Assembly (NCBI RefSeq): GCF_009870125.1
Contig: NC_046682.1
Location: forward strand, 682,001-746,000
DNA: 64,000 nt
Source: Drosophila pseudoobscura
Taxonomy: Eukaryota > Arthropoda > Insecta > Diptera > Drosophilidae
Direction of reading: 5' to 3'
In this document: positions 11,701 to 21,056 of the stretch, piece by piece
Position numbering within the stretch: the first letter of the stretch is position 1
Layout: every line of letters begins with the position of its first letter
The notes under the pieces: generated by a model
Seen by the model: only the letters and a program-made list of their open reading frames with translations
Told to the model about the DNA's origin: nothing
Database searches by the model: none
Program-made: the position numbers and the translations under genes

Positions 11701-14122
11701 TACTTATGTAGGTGAGGTCTATGATGGATGTGGTACCTGCTCTGCTGAAAGTTGGGTTGGAACCAGCGTTTTTTAGGACTATGTCCAGGGAGGCAAAAGC
11801 CTCCACTAAGACACGGCCCCTGGCATTCGTTGTTGCTGACTCCCATTCCGTTGCCCAGGCGTTGAAGTCCCCAGCTACTAGCGACGGCGAGTGTGCTCTG
11901 ATGTCATCTGCCAATTTGTCTATTGTGTCGCTGAACTCTTCGAGTGACCAGCTGGGTGGTAGGTAACAGCTGTATACCCATAGGTCTTTCAGCCTCCCTC
12001 GTACGTATCCTTTGGATCTTTTAACTCCGTCCAGGTGCTGTGCTGGTTTGCCGCACATCCAGATTGCCGCTTTCCCCGATTGATCCATGACCCACGTGTT
12101 GGATCTCACGGTCTTGTAGGGCTCGCTCAGCAGTGCCAGGTCCGTGTTGAGCTCTGTAACGGATTGGGTGAGAAGGTCTTGGGCCACCCTGCAATGGTTA
12201 AGGTTCAGTTGGATGATCCTTAACATTTGTCAAAGTCACGAGTATGTAAAGGATTAAATGTACTTATGTTCAGTTATTTATTTATTAAATTAATGAACAA
12301 GTATCTGCTAATTATGGACTAATATAATAATACTAGATAATAATAGTACTAACGATAAATACAGGAGAGAAAAGAAACAAAACAAAGTTTTAAAAATATG
12401 ATAAATTTAGATAATGGTAAATATTAAATAATACAATTTTAGGGAATATTTATCTAAGAATAGTAAGTGGATAGTCCGGAAAATTACGGGTAGGTCTGGA
12501 AGGAACCGCAAAGTCAATCTGTCCCAAAAGGGTTGGGGAGTCCACAATCCTGAATAGAGAAGAAACTTGTGCATAAATATGAGCAACACTATTGCATATT
12601 CTGCCAACTGGGAGTTCAGTTTCGATTAAAATATTTTCAAACAGATTCAATAAGAATTTGTCGCTCTTTTTTTTGTGAGCTATACACACTAGAACAATAC
12701 TCCAACATCGGACGTACCTTTTGACGCAACTTTTGACCAACGCTTGATAAATGCTAAAAACCCTTAGCTATATTTAACGTTAAAGCAATATGACTGTAAA
12801 ACATAACTTTTGATCGAATATGACTCGAAGATCTTTTGATTTTGAAATTTGACCCAAGACATGATGCCTCAGGAAACCAAATGGAGCGCGACGGTGGAAA
12901 GTCATAAGTCATAATGGTCCACCTGAGTTTGAAAGAACTTAAAGGGTAGCAGGACGTTTAAAACGTACAACTTAAGTGTTTGGTGTACAATTGGGTGCTC
13001 AAAAGGTAATACATTCTTAATATTTGAAGTTCATACATTTAAAAAAAATTTAAATTTAGTCTTAATCAGTTTCAGACTGTTTTAAAATTGTTAATGTTTA
13101 ATGTAATTGATCTTTTCAAATTTTGTCTATTTTTATATCCTATAGGAACACAATATAGACAATATCGAATATTGGAATTTGCTCCACAAAAAGAGCGTGT
13201 TCCTAGCCAAAAACTATACATACGCAGCGCCCAGATACACATACGCATCGATAAACCACCCAGTTACTGGGATGCAAAACCCGACGCAGATTTTCAGGTT
13301 GAACATTTGGCAAACGGTAAACGGAAGTGGCAATCCAAGGGCTCACGCCATAGAATTAAAATCTGGGTATTTCAACTGACAGGAGGAATTAATATTACTG
13401 AGAAGGTGAATTGAAATGAGGAATACATACTATAAATTGGCCTACCTCAGATACAACACAATAATTATCATTTTCAGGGAATCGACCAGGCGTTCCTGTT
13501 CCGTGCATCCTTTAATGTAGACACCAAGCACCTGGGATGGCAGAAATTCGATCTGACTGAAACAATCCGCAAATGGTATAGCCAAAACAGTGAAGAAAAT
13601 CTACGACTGTTGATTGACTGTACCGGGTGCGGTCGCCTCTACTCACTTCAATTATTTCGGATTTCCATGCCAAGTTCTAACTCAAAAATTGATAATTCAG
13701 CCCATATAAATCCTAATCCAAATCGACCATTTCTCGTGCTTCATACTGAATCCACAAGGAACCGACGTGTAAGGAGACGTGCCGTGGATTGTGGGGGTGC
13801 TTTAAGTGGACAATGCTGCAAAGAGTCATTCTATGTATCCTTTAAGGCCCTGGGCTGGGATGACTGGATTATAGCGCCCAGAGGATACTTTGCAAATTAT
13901 TGCAGAGGTGATTGTACGGGACCTTTTAGGACACCCGATACCTTTCAAACATTTCATGCCCATTTTATAGAAGAGTATCGAAAAATGGGGTTACTAAATG
14001 GTATGCGACCATGTTGCGCCCCAGTTAAGTTCTCCAGCATGTCTTTAATATATTATGGAGATGACGGTATCATCAAACGTGATTTACCGAAAATGGTTGT
14101 TGATGAATGTGGATGCCCATAA
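5701..14122 (+). CDS. myo: Myoglianin, secreted TGF-beta superfamily ligand (GDF8/GDF11 type)
   Basis: Coding exons read as 5701-6676, 7327-8325, 13146-13405 and 13478-14122. All junctions have GT/AG sites and keep frame, giving 959 aa. The C-terminal domain follows a furin-type RRVRRR cleavage site and has the myostatin-like cysteine pattern: CGG, QCC, NYCRGDC, RPCCAP, and DECGCP at the end, nine cysteines in all. The propeptide begins near RVRLESIKRQILTKLGL in exon 2. Family knowledge: myoglianin signals through the activin branch (Baboon receptor, dSmad2) from muscle and glia. Exon 1 is odd: it is cysteine-rich at its start, then has a run of about 15 arginines and a glutamine run, and only later a hydrophobic stretch (LIWLLIGLVWFEV, near residue 280) that looks like the real signal sequence. 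Translation may therefore start at a later methionine. The third intron carries a LINE. The C-terminal half is certain; the N-terminus is not. Confidence 0.93.
6677..7326 (+). other. myo intron 1
   Basis: AT-rich intron between 'ataaag|gtaagt' and 'tttacacag|ataatcc'. It contains a short TTCTA tandem run near 6818-6838. No gene or transposon recognised. Confidence 0.8.
8326..9127 (+). other. 5' part of myo intron 2-3, palindrome-rich
   Basis: AT-rich intron sequence with clusters of ACATATGTATGT-type palindromes (about 8650-8830). No coding sequence recognised. It ends at the poly-T 3' terminus of the inserted LINE; the last bases, 9113-9127, are the left target-site duplication. Confidence 0.7.
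9128..12230 (-). mobile_element. 5'-truncated non-LTR retrotransposon (R1/LOA group) in myo intron
   Basis: The element lies antisense to myo. It is bounded by a perfect 15-bp direct repeat, CAAAGTCACGAGTAT, at 9113-9127 and 12231-12245, which is a classic LINE target-site duplication. Its 3' end is a poly-A tail (poly-T on the plus strand from 9128) after an AT-rich 3' untranslated region. At the 5' end only four bases precede the ORF2 start codon, so ORF1 and the promoter were never inserted or were lost. The matching duplications and the long open frame suggest a fairly recent insertion. Confidence 0.93.
9281..12226 (-). CDS. LINE ORF2: endonuclease and reverse transcriptase
   Basis: An uninterrupted frame of 981 codons. 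The N-terminus is an apurinic-like endonuclease domain (IIQLNLNHCRVAQDLL, LLSEPYK, AGDFNAWATEWES, TASDHNAI). The middle is a reverse transcriptase with KAPGPDGIPN, YGFRKARSTLDAL, GGVPQGSVLGPLLWN and the catalytic FADDVSV. No RNase H domain is visible. The C-terminus keeps the start of the usual zinc knuckle (GLCSCCGTVENA) but runs straight into RFSEARRR, so the H and last C expected in the CCHC motif are missing, apparently through a small in-frame deletion. The N-terminal wording and C-terminal architecture point to the R1/LOA group; I am less sure which of the two. The stop codon is followed by the short AT-rich 3' UTR. Confidence 0.9.
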   Translation of the reverse strand: MLRIIQLNLNHCRVAQDLLTQSVTELNTDLALLSEPYKTVRSNTWVMDQSGKAAIWMCGKPAQHLDGVKRSKGYVRGRLKDLWVYSCYLPPSWSLEEFSDTIDKLADDIRAHSPSLVAGDFNAWATEWESATTNARGRVLVEAFASLDIVLKNAGSNPTFSRAGTTSIIDLTYISTRLAASTLWQISEQYTASDHNAILCSIQTRRATQSIATRGHYKETTLNTPAFRAALAGLAEVEGEGDLVAQVMGQLERACKASMERSKPFKGYRPVYWWNQAIEEARHACIGARRAYHRSRGTADFQALKEIYTRRRKALKKVIKNSKQRCFLDLCDEAENDLWGKAYKVVMKKTGAFKHAAPTGADKMEAIVKHLFPAQDTQIDRITSTGHQVPPVTPQELAKLAKRVPNCKAPGPDGIPNRALKLAISLHPTIFAQTYTKCLTDGCFPGRWKKQKLVLIPKPGKDTEDPSAYRPICLLDGAGKMLESIISARLTEAIEAAGGLSDSQYGFRKARSTLDALDKVCGTARKALEGTRWLGGAKKYCLVATLDVKNAFNSASWSRIMSSLRTLEIPGYLQAMVSDYLDNRWLTYDTEDGPRSYSITGGVPQGSVLGPLLWNTMYDGILRLNFQQGVEIVGFADDVSVTVTKKTLAEIESCMNEAIRIISDWLDLAGLKLAEHKTEAVLISSRKQVETARITVGGASITSKRAIRYLGVMLDTRLSFREHLQQTHQKAHGVVMAVSRMMLNHRGPKSTSRRLLFNVAKSSILYAAPIWAQATRTKSYTKGIESDFRLGALRVSSAFRTVSTEAIMVISGIPPVELAAKEASEIHKGRKAANTQAEARTAKTRARAECLESWQLRWDNAVAVRWTHCLIPNITAWTNRRHGELTFSLTQVLSGHGFFKEYLHRFGHEEDGLCSCCGTVENARFSEARRRAEGTIGVPITVEGLVPRMLENQANWTAICSLAMEIASELRRLERTRNERP
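12246..13145 (+). other. 3' part of the large myo intron
   Basis: AT-rich sequence with two overlapping minus-strand frames (12407-12607 and 12450-12740) that I do not recognise and that may be remnants of a mobile element. No other signal seen until the acceptor 'cctatag|gaacac' at 13145/13146. Confidence 0.5.
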
Positions 14123-14267
14123 CGTAAGATTTAATATAATATTCATATTTACAACCGATTAATGGATTACACCTTCTTGTAGATAGCTTTTCAATGATAT
14201 CTGCCTTTAATTACTCGATTTTCCGTCCGGTGAATTTAGGAGCTTTCTGCCGTATTTTATGGCAAAT

Positions 14268-14273
14268 AATAAA
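14268..14273 (+). terminator. Poly(A) signal AATAAA of myo
   Basis: The first canonical AATAAA downstream of the myo stop codon, about 145 bases after it and in AT-rich sequence. It is a plausible cleavage signal; actual use cannot be seen from sequence. Confidence 0.5.
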
Positions 14274-14772
14274 ACTATGTGTGCTCCTACATTATATTCT
14301 TAAATAAGAAAAAACTTATTGTTATTCGAATAGATTAGACTCAATTGAATTTTATTATAAGTTAGAGTAATGATGACAATATACTTATATATGTATATAT
14401 ATTTAATATCTTATTCGAAATTACAAAAGTGCCTAAATTAGCAACAAATATAATACCTAAAAGTGCATGCAAATTTATATTCAAAGAATTGATATTCAAA
14501 GTTGGTGAAAACGCTCTCTTGGCACTAAGAAATTTACTCTTGCCTGATATCTATAACACATTGGAGTCTTAATAGAATATTGAAAACAGATAATATTAAA
14601 AAGCATACACAATTAAATTAACATAAACAAATACCCCGATTTTTTCTTGACAGCGTCTACATATTGTAAATAAATATTTTCGCATGTTGCGCATAGAGAA
14701 TTTTCCTATTAGCTCTCAGAAAATATATACATGAATCTAAAAAAAAATCATAAAGACACTTATAATATGTTT

Positions 14773-14960
14773 ATACCCATATAGTAATAGGAGTGTAAGT
14801 TTTGACTATTTATTTGCTACATCCGATAGCTGTTCTCGTCATTTTATGTCTGTCTGTCCGCCGTTTTATATGGAATGGACTAGCTTGTCTCTCAGTGTTT
14901 CAGTTTAATCTAAAGGCAGTTTAAAGATATTTTTTCCGCCCGCGTATACTTGTCGGAAGC
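14773..14960 (+). repeat. Decayed DINE-1 fragment
   Basis: Begins 'tatacccatatag', then has 'tgtctgtctgtccgcc' and further weak matches to the DINE-1 body in the same order as full copies. It is heavily diverged. Confidence 0.5.
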
Positions 14961-15890
14961 ACCAAGTTCGGATCACTGTGTAACTAAATTACCGAACGAA
15001 ATGTTTTCATGCGGGCTTAAGCCATAATAACAAAATACTTATATTTGATATTAGAAATTGGGGATATTATAAGCAGCTTATAGGTTATTTTGTCATTTGT
15101 CTGCTGGTAACGTAAAATTAGAAATGGTTTTACTTAACGGCTACCGTTAAAGATGTATGCTGTTGTATGTGAGACCATAGCGAAGCAGCGATAACAAATG
15201 CAGTTCTTAAAAACTAATTAATATTCTTTGTGATTAACATCAATTACACTTACGCGTATTTATGGACTTATAATTCTAATTCTTTGATCTTTTTTAAAAC
15301 TTTGTAACGATTTAAAAAAAAGTAATATAAAATATAACTAACTATCTATGAGTCTGCGTTAGATGAATTCATGTATCTTAGAATTCTAGATCCCTCAGTT
15401 CAATTATCTAGACTTCGAGTCTTGGAAGGCTCTTTGAGGCAAATCAATCTCTCGAACAAAAGGGAATAAGATAAATAGAATATATGATTCAATGAGTTTC
15501 AATCGATTTTGACAATGAATAAAATAAGCTGTGAATTTAATATTGACGATTTTGTTTAAAGATCTATAAATTAGATTATGTGTGAAACAAAGCATCGTAC
15601 CATTGTCGTAGCTCGCATCCAAGGTTTTTGCAGGTTTTTATTTGAGCGATAACTTTGAGGTTTTCGGGCTTATGGCACAGAACTGCGACTTTATAAAAAG
15701 TCTAACGGGAAAAATCGCACGCTCTCTAATTTACATCCGTACCGTCTAGTCTCCATGGCAAAATTTCAATTGTGTTTACAGAAATTTGGTAAGTAGCCTT
15801 CCTGTTGGAACCATATAATTTCATTGCAATCTTCAATGCCTATAAAAAAGAAAAATTATCAGTTATCAGAATTATCAGGACAAAAAATCG
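14961..15890. other. Intergenic AT-rich stretch, nothing recognised
   Basis: The longest frame, 15404-15622 on the minus strand (72 codons), has no recognisable motif. No RNA gene or repeat unit was identified by eye. Confidence 0.5.
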
Positions 15891-15939
15891 TTCTCTTTCG
15901 TAGTGATCAGACGCGTTTTTGTTTTGCGCTCGGCATTTT

Positions 15940-17029
15940 TATACCCGATACTCAAAATGAGTATTGGGGTATATTAGATTTGTGGTAAAAGTGTATGTGT
16001 GTAACGTCCAGAAGGAATCGTTTCCGACCCCATAAAGTATATATATTCTTTATCAGCATCAATAGCCGAGTCGATTGAGCCCTGTCTGTCTGTCCGTCCG
16101 TCCGTCTGTCCGTCTGTCCGTCCCCTTCAGCGCCTAATGCTCAAAGACTATAAGAGCTAGAGCAACGATGTTTTGGATCCAGACTTCTGTGATATGTCAC
16201 TGCTACAAAAATATTTCAAAACTTTGCCCCGCCCACTTCCGCCCCCACAAAGGGCGAAAATCTGTGGCATCCACAATTTTAAAGATACGAGAAAACCAAA
16301 AACGCAGAATCGTAGAGAATGACCATATCTTTTAGACTGCGGAATCTGAATTGGATCGTATAATTATTATAGCCAGCATCAAGAAAACAATTTCATTTTT
16401 TCTCGCCCTGTCTCTCTCTAACACACACGTAGCATAGGCGGCTTTGCTTAGAGTAAAACATTAGCGCCTAGATCTCAGAGACTATAAAAGCTAGTGCAAC
16501 CAAATTTGGTATCCACACTCCTAATATATCGGACCGAGACAAGTTTGTTTCAAAATTTCGCCACACCCCCTTCCGCCCCCGCAAAGGATGCAAATCTGGG
16601 GATATTCACAAATCTCAGAGACTATTAAAGCTAGAGTAACCAAATTTAGTATCCGCACTCCTGTTAGATCTCACTATAAAACGTATATCTCAAAATTTCG
16701 CCCCACCCCCTTCCGCCCCCACAAAGGACGAAAATCTGTTGCATCCACAATATTGCAGATTTGAGAAAACTAAAAAGGCAGAATCATAGATAATGACCAT
16801 ATCTATCAGATTACTGATTTTTATAGCCAAATGGAACAAATCAATTTGCAGTGGCTACGCAGCGCCCGACGTCACGCTCAGACTGATTTTCTGTCTCTCT
16901 CGCACGCACTCTTTGTCGTGTCGTTTAATATTAGACGCCGCCTGCTGGAGGAGAGCCATGCTGACTTAGTATCGGGTATAACCGTAGAGTTGCGGTCTCC
17001 GAAGCAACTCACAACGTTCCCCCTCGTTT
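15940..17029 (+). mobile_element. DINE-1 (Helitron-like) element, near full length
   Basis: Starts 'tatacccgatactcaaaatg' and ends 'acgttccccctcgttt'. It has the DINE-1 order: 'aacgtccagaaggaatcgtt', 'accccataaagtatatata', 'catcaatagccgagtcgatt', a (TCTG/TCCG)n microsatellite at 16081-16125, then repeated modules of about 150 bp with 'ttccgcccccacaaaggacg'. Near the 3' end GAGTTGC (16987-16993) pairs with GCAACTC (17004-17010), a subterminal hairpin as in Helitrons and Helentrons. It has no coding capacity, so it is non-autonomous. It lies inside the 5' region of a CR1 LINE. Confidence 0.88.
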
Positions 17030-17472
17030 CATTTTGTTTTGAATAAACAGCCGGTGTTTTCCTAAATAAACTTTAATTAACTTCCTAACCAGCCTACAAT
17101 CTGGAAACCTATTCTATTCCGCGAGTGCATGCCTTTTGATTTGTGTTAAAGCATTATTTAACTTTTTATTTTTTGGGGTCGGCTTGTCTTGTTTGTGTTC
17201 TTGCAGTGAGTGAGCACGCATTACATTGCATTGCAGTCCGCTCTCGTCTGGTAGCTTTTGTTGTGTTATCACTCTCTCCCAATCACCTTAACTTAAATAA
17301 CTGTTCTTTCTCTCTCGCTCTAGTAACTTTCTGTTCAGTAGCTCTCTCTCTCTCATTAGCTGCTGCTGCAACTGTTCTCCTCTCCTCCTATTAGTGTTTT
17401 TCTGGCACACTGGTTTGATAGCCATTTGTTTTGAAATATTATTTGATTTTAATTTTGTTTAAACTTTGTATT

Positions 17473-18378
17473 ATGGAGTTTTCTGTTGTATGCGCCAAAA
17501 AATCATGCAATAAGCAGATCACCCACGATCAGCCGGTTGTCCCCTGCTGGCTCTGCGACAGCGTAGTGCACACAAAATGCGCTGGAGTGGCATTGGGAGT
17601 GATGCCATTTCAAAACGTAATGGTTTGCAGTACAGTTGCGGAGCATGCCGTGCGGTGGAGAGAGACATGGTAGCTTTTATGAGGCAGACGCGGAGTGGCT
17701 TTAAGAAGCTGACCGTTGGTTTTAAAAAACAATACAGTCGGCTCCTAGCCATAGAAGCTCAGTTTAGCGGTTTAAAACTGCTGAATGAGTCTCCGAGGTG
17801 CAAAAAGGTCACTCTGCGGGATCTGCAAGTGTCAATAGTCGCTCAGCCGCTCGTTGCCGAAAATCGGACTCCGACCACTCAAAGTGTACAGCAGCTGATT
17901 TCGTTTGCCACCCCAAGGGCTGCTGGCAATGCAGATTCGGTTGCCGAATTCATCGCTTCGGAGAATACGCAGTACGTCTGCAGCGTCCGTGTTCGTAGTG
18001 TCCGCAAGCTCACTAGTTGTCTCGTCCATCCCGATCCCACCAGTAAATAGACCTTCCGGACCTTCGGATATTGCCACCACAGGTACTAGGCCTGTGGTGT
18101 CCAAACCACTGATGGGAGTCCCACCAACACGACAAGTTTTTGTCTCACGGCTGGCCCCTGACCTCACATCGAATGATGTAATTGCTTTTATTCAACGCAG
18201 AATAAAAGCCATGGGTTTAAAGGTGGAGAAGTTTAATTTCACTTATGACAGGGAGATATCTTCGTGCAAGATAAGTTTCTCCCCAACTCACTTTGACACC
18301 ATTTGCTCTGCCAAATCTTGGCCAGACCATTTGGTGGTGAAGGAGTTCAAGGCTAAGAAGAAAAATAGGCCCCCATAA
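17473..18378 (+). pseudogene. CR1 LINE ORF1, frameshifted
   Basis: Starts MEFSVVCAKKSCNKQ with [14 protein letters not shown], a cysteine/histidine pattern like the PHD-type finger of CR1 ORF1 proteins. The coding sense passes through several frames (17473, 17577, then 17905-18378). The last part, [20 protein letters not shown], is an RNA-binding-like ORF1 segment that ends in a basic tail FKAKKKNRPP. At least two frameshifts make it non-functional. Confidence 0.75.
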
Positions 18379-18469
18379 CACTTACAAATCATCCCAAAGC
18401 GCCATCCTCATCTTCCCGTCCTGCTTCCACCCTTCCAAAAAACTAACTTCTCTTAGTAACCTCTTAGTA

Positions 18470-20806
18470 ACCTATCAGAATGTAAGAGGCTTGCGTAGTA
18501 AGCTCAGCATTCTTTTCCGGGATAGTGTTGCTATTGCTTCCCACGTTATTGTGTTTACTGAAACCTGGTAAAAGCCGGACATTCTTAGTTCCAAGGTTTT
18601 GGCAGGTCGGTACACAACTTTTACAAAGGACCGTTCGTCTCGACGTGCAGGGGGGGTTCTAATTGCACTGGACTCTTACTTCACGTCGGAACACTTCACA
18701 GTCCAAGTTCAACAGGAACTGGAATTCCTGTGTGTAAAACTGATTCTTCTATTCATTACTTGCTCGTATATCCCACCTTCTTCGGATATTTCAATTTATG
18801 AGCAGCACTTGTCCGCTTTAACCGCTGTTTCTTCCTCGCTATCTGATAAAGATCGTATGATAGTTCTTGGTGACTTCAACTTGCCACGAACTGTTTGGTC
18901 TTCGGTAAACGAGTCTAGTAACCTAGTGCCCAACCTAGTGTCACGACATGACTTTGTTGACGGCTTGCTTAACGTGTCCCTTTCTCAAGTCAACCATGTG
19001 AAAAATTCCTTGGGTCGATTGCTTGATCTGTGCTTTGTGTCGGATCCGACCATAGTGTTGTTAACCCGAGCCCTTCCGCTCACTATACCTACTTTCAAAG
19101 TGTCGCTATATATAAGACCAACTGTTTTGGATCGGTCGAGTAGGCCACCTGATCGTGTCCGCTAATAACCTAATAAGGGATTTTGATTGCTCCGCTTTGT
19201 ATGTGTGCACTAATGTCATAACAGGCACAAACATTTTTTTCAAATGCTGTCGGCACATTTTTTGATTCTTGTGTCCCGCATTCTTGTCCGACTAGATCTG
19301 GAAAGCCCCCTTGGTTATCAAAGTATTATCCAGTCTAAAAAACCTAAAATCAAGACTTCATACAAAATTTCAAGAAGTTGGTTCTTCTACTTCTCACTCT
19401 CGCTATGTAATAGCTCGGTCAAAATTTTCAGTTCTTAATGCTCAATGCCATAAGAACTACCTATCTCGATGCAAGATACGTTTCTCTCAGGACCCTAAAC
19501 AGTTTTACTGCTTCATAAACAGTAAGCGTAGAACGTCCGCACAACCATCCTCGCTATCATTTCGTAATACGTCGCCAAATGATGATCAGGCAATTGCGGA
19601 TCTTTTTGCCCAACTTTTCCAAACGCCCTATTCTGAGGAAAGCTACTCTAGCCATACGTACCCATACGGTTTACCGAGGTCGAACGGCATTTTCAGTCCC
19701 TTGATAAATGAATGTTCTTTACTTCATGCTCTTCGACTAGTTAAGCCGGTGTTTTCACCGGGTCCAGACGGCGTTCTTGGTTGTGTACTTACGTGCTGCG
19801 CCGAGGCTCTGAAAGGACCCTTGCTTAAACTATTCACCCTGTCCATTGAATCATCTTGCATCCCCCCGATCTGTAAACTATTCCCTTTTAGGGTTTCCGC
19901 CCAACCTCCTGAGATTAATTTCTAGTTACCTTTGTTCCAGGTCTCAAAGAGTCCTCTTCGAAAGCTCGCTCTCTTCACCAGTCAAGGTTTCTTCGGGAGT
20001 ACCACAGAGCAGCCTTTACTCTTCACACTCTTTATAAATGACTTTCCTTCGGTATTAACATATTCTCGAGTACTTATGTATGATGTTATACTGTGTGTGC
20101 AGTATAAGGACATTTCATTTCATTCTCGCTTGCAATCCGATCTCAATAACTTTCAGTCATGGTGTTGTGCAAACTTGTTACACCTTAATGCCTCGAAATG
20201 CAAAGTTATGACATTTCATCGTTCTAGCCTCCTGTTGGCACCCTACACCCTATGTGGTGGTTCTCTTGAGAAAATTACCCTGGTGAATGATCTTGGTATT
20301 TTATTAGAAGCAAAGTTAAAGTTTTCCGAACACATTTCTACCATGGTAAATAAGGCCATGGGCGTGCTTGGGTTTATAAAAAGGTGGCCAAAGGAATTTG
20401 ACGACCCCTATATAACAAAGACTCTCTATACCTCGGTTGTTCATCCGATCTTAGAATACGGCTCCTGTGTATGGTATCCTCAGTACAAAGTACACCAGGA
20501 CCGTATAGAATCAGTACAGAAAAACTTTTTACTCTTTGCTCTGCGTGGCCTTAACTGGAATAAAGGTGTGTTAGTAAACCTCCCATCCTTAGCGAACCGT
20601 AGAAAAATGCTTGGTGTGATTTGTATGCACAACTTGATCAAGGGTGACGTAGATAGTCCTGCTCTGTTGAGCCGCATAAACTATACGATTCCTATTAGAT
20701 TCACTAGAATTTCTTGCATGAACCGTTTAAGGTCTTATGCTCGGATTATAATTCCCTCTAACATATTATATATACCACTAATTTTCTTCCTCTTATTAAA
20801 TTACTA
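18470..20806 (+). pseudogene. CR1 LINE ORF2 (endonuclease and reverse transcriptase), broken
   Basis: The endonuclease part reads [21 protein letters not shown] and LGDFNLP, with a stop after TETW. The reverse transcriptase part keeps VFSPGPDGV, then jumps from a region upstream of the catalytic palm to '[11 protein letters not shown]', losing several hundred bases that copy 2 retains. Where copy 2 reads MYADDV this copy reads MYDV: six bases are missing, which removes the catalytic ADD core. The C-terminal part ([20 protein letters not shown] onwards) is intact to 20806. Confidence 0.82.
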
Positions 20807-21056
20807 ATCCTCACTCACCTTTCTAGTAATTAGTATATGTAGTGGTATTCGTAAATGTATTTTGCTCATATTTGTATTCGGAATGCCTACGCACCGCGCG
20901 TCATGCGGCAGCGCCCATCGGTCGGTTGGGTAAAAAGAAGGCTGCGTTTTGCCTGGGATCCGTGCATAACAGCCTTCTGCTGGTGTCACACGGGCCACTT
21001 GTCGGTGCAGTAATTGCATCGCCTCTTGAAAGATGCAGTCATTGCATGTCAACGTC

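Larger units (their letters stand above)
15893..21056 (+). mobile_element. CR1-clade LINE, defective copy 1
   Basis: Collinear with the second copy at 45745-49545. Shared parts are a leader with GATCAGACGCGTTTTTGTTT, 'ctattctattccgcgagtgc', ORF1 with a zinc-binding N-terminus, ORF2 with endonuclease and reverse transcriptase, and a 3' region with 'acagccttctgctggtgtc' ending near 'gcatgtcaacgtcca'. The leader is split by a DINE-1 at 15940-17029. Both reading frames are broken and a large part of the reverse transcriptase is deleted. The wording '[10 protein letters not shown]' at the start of ORF2 and the PHD-like finger in ORF1 fit the CR1 clade; Cr1a-type elements are known to be common on the Drosophila dot chromosome. 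Confidence 0.85.

Noticed and set aside
16081..16125. TCTG/TCCG repeats considered as a CRISPR-like or satellite array
   Set aside because: The unit is four bases, has no spacers and lies at the same place in every DINE-1 copy, so it is the element's own microsatellite.
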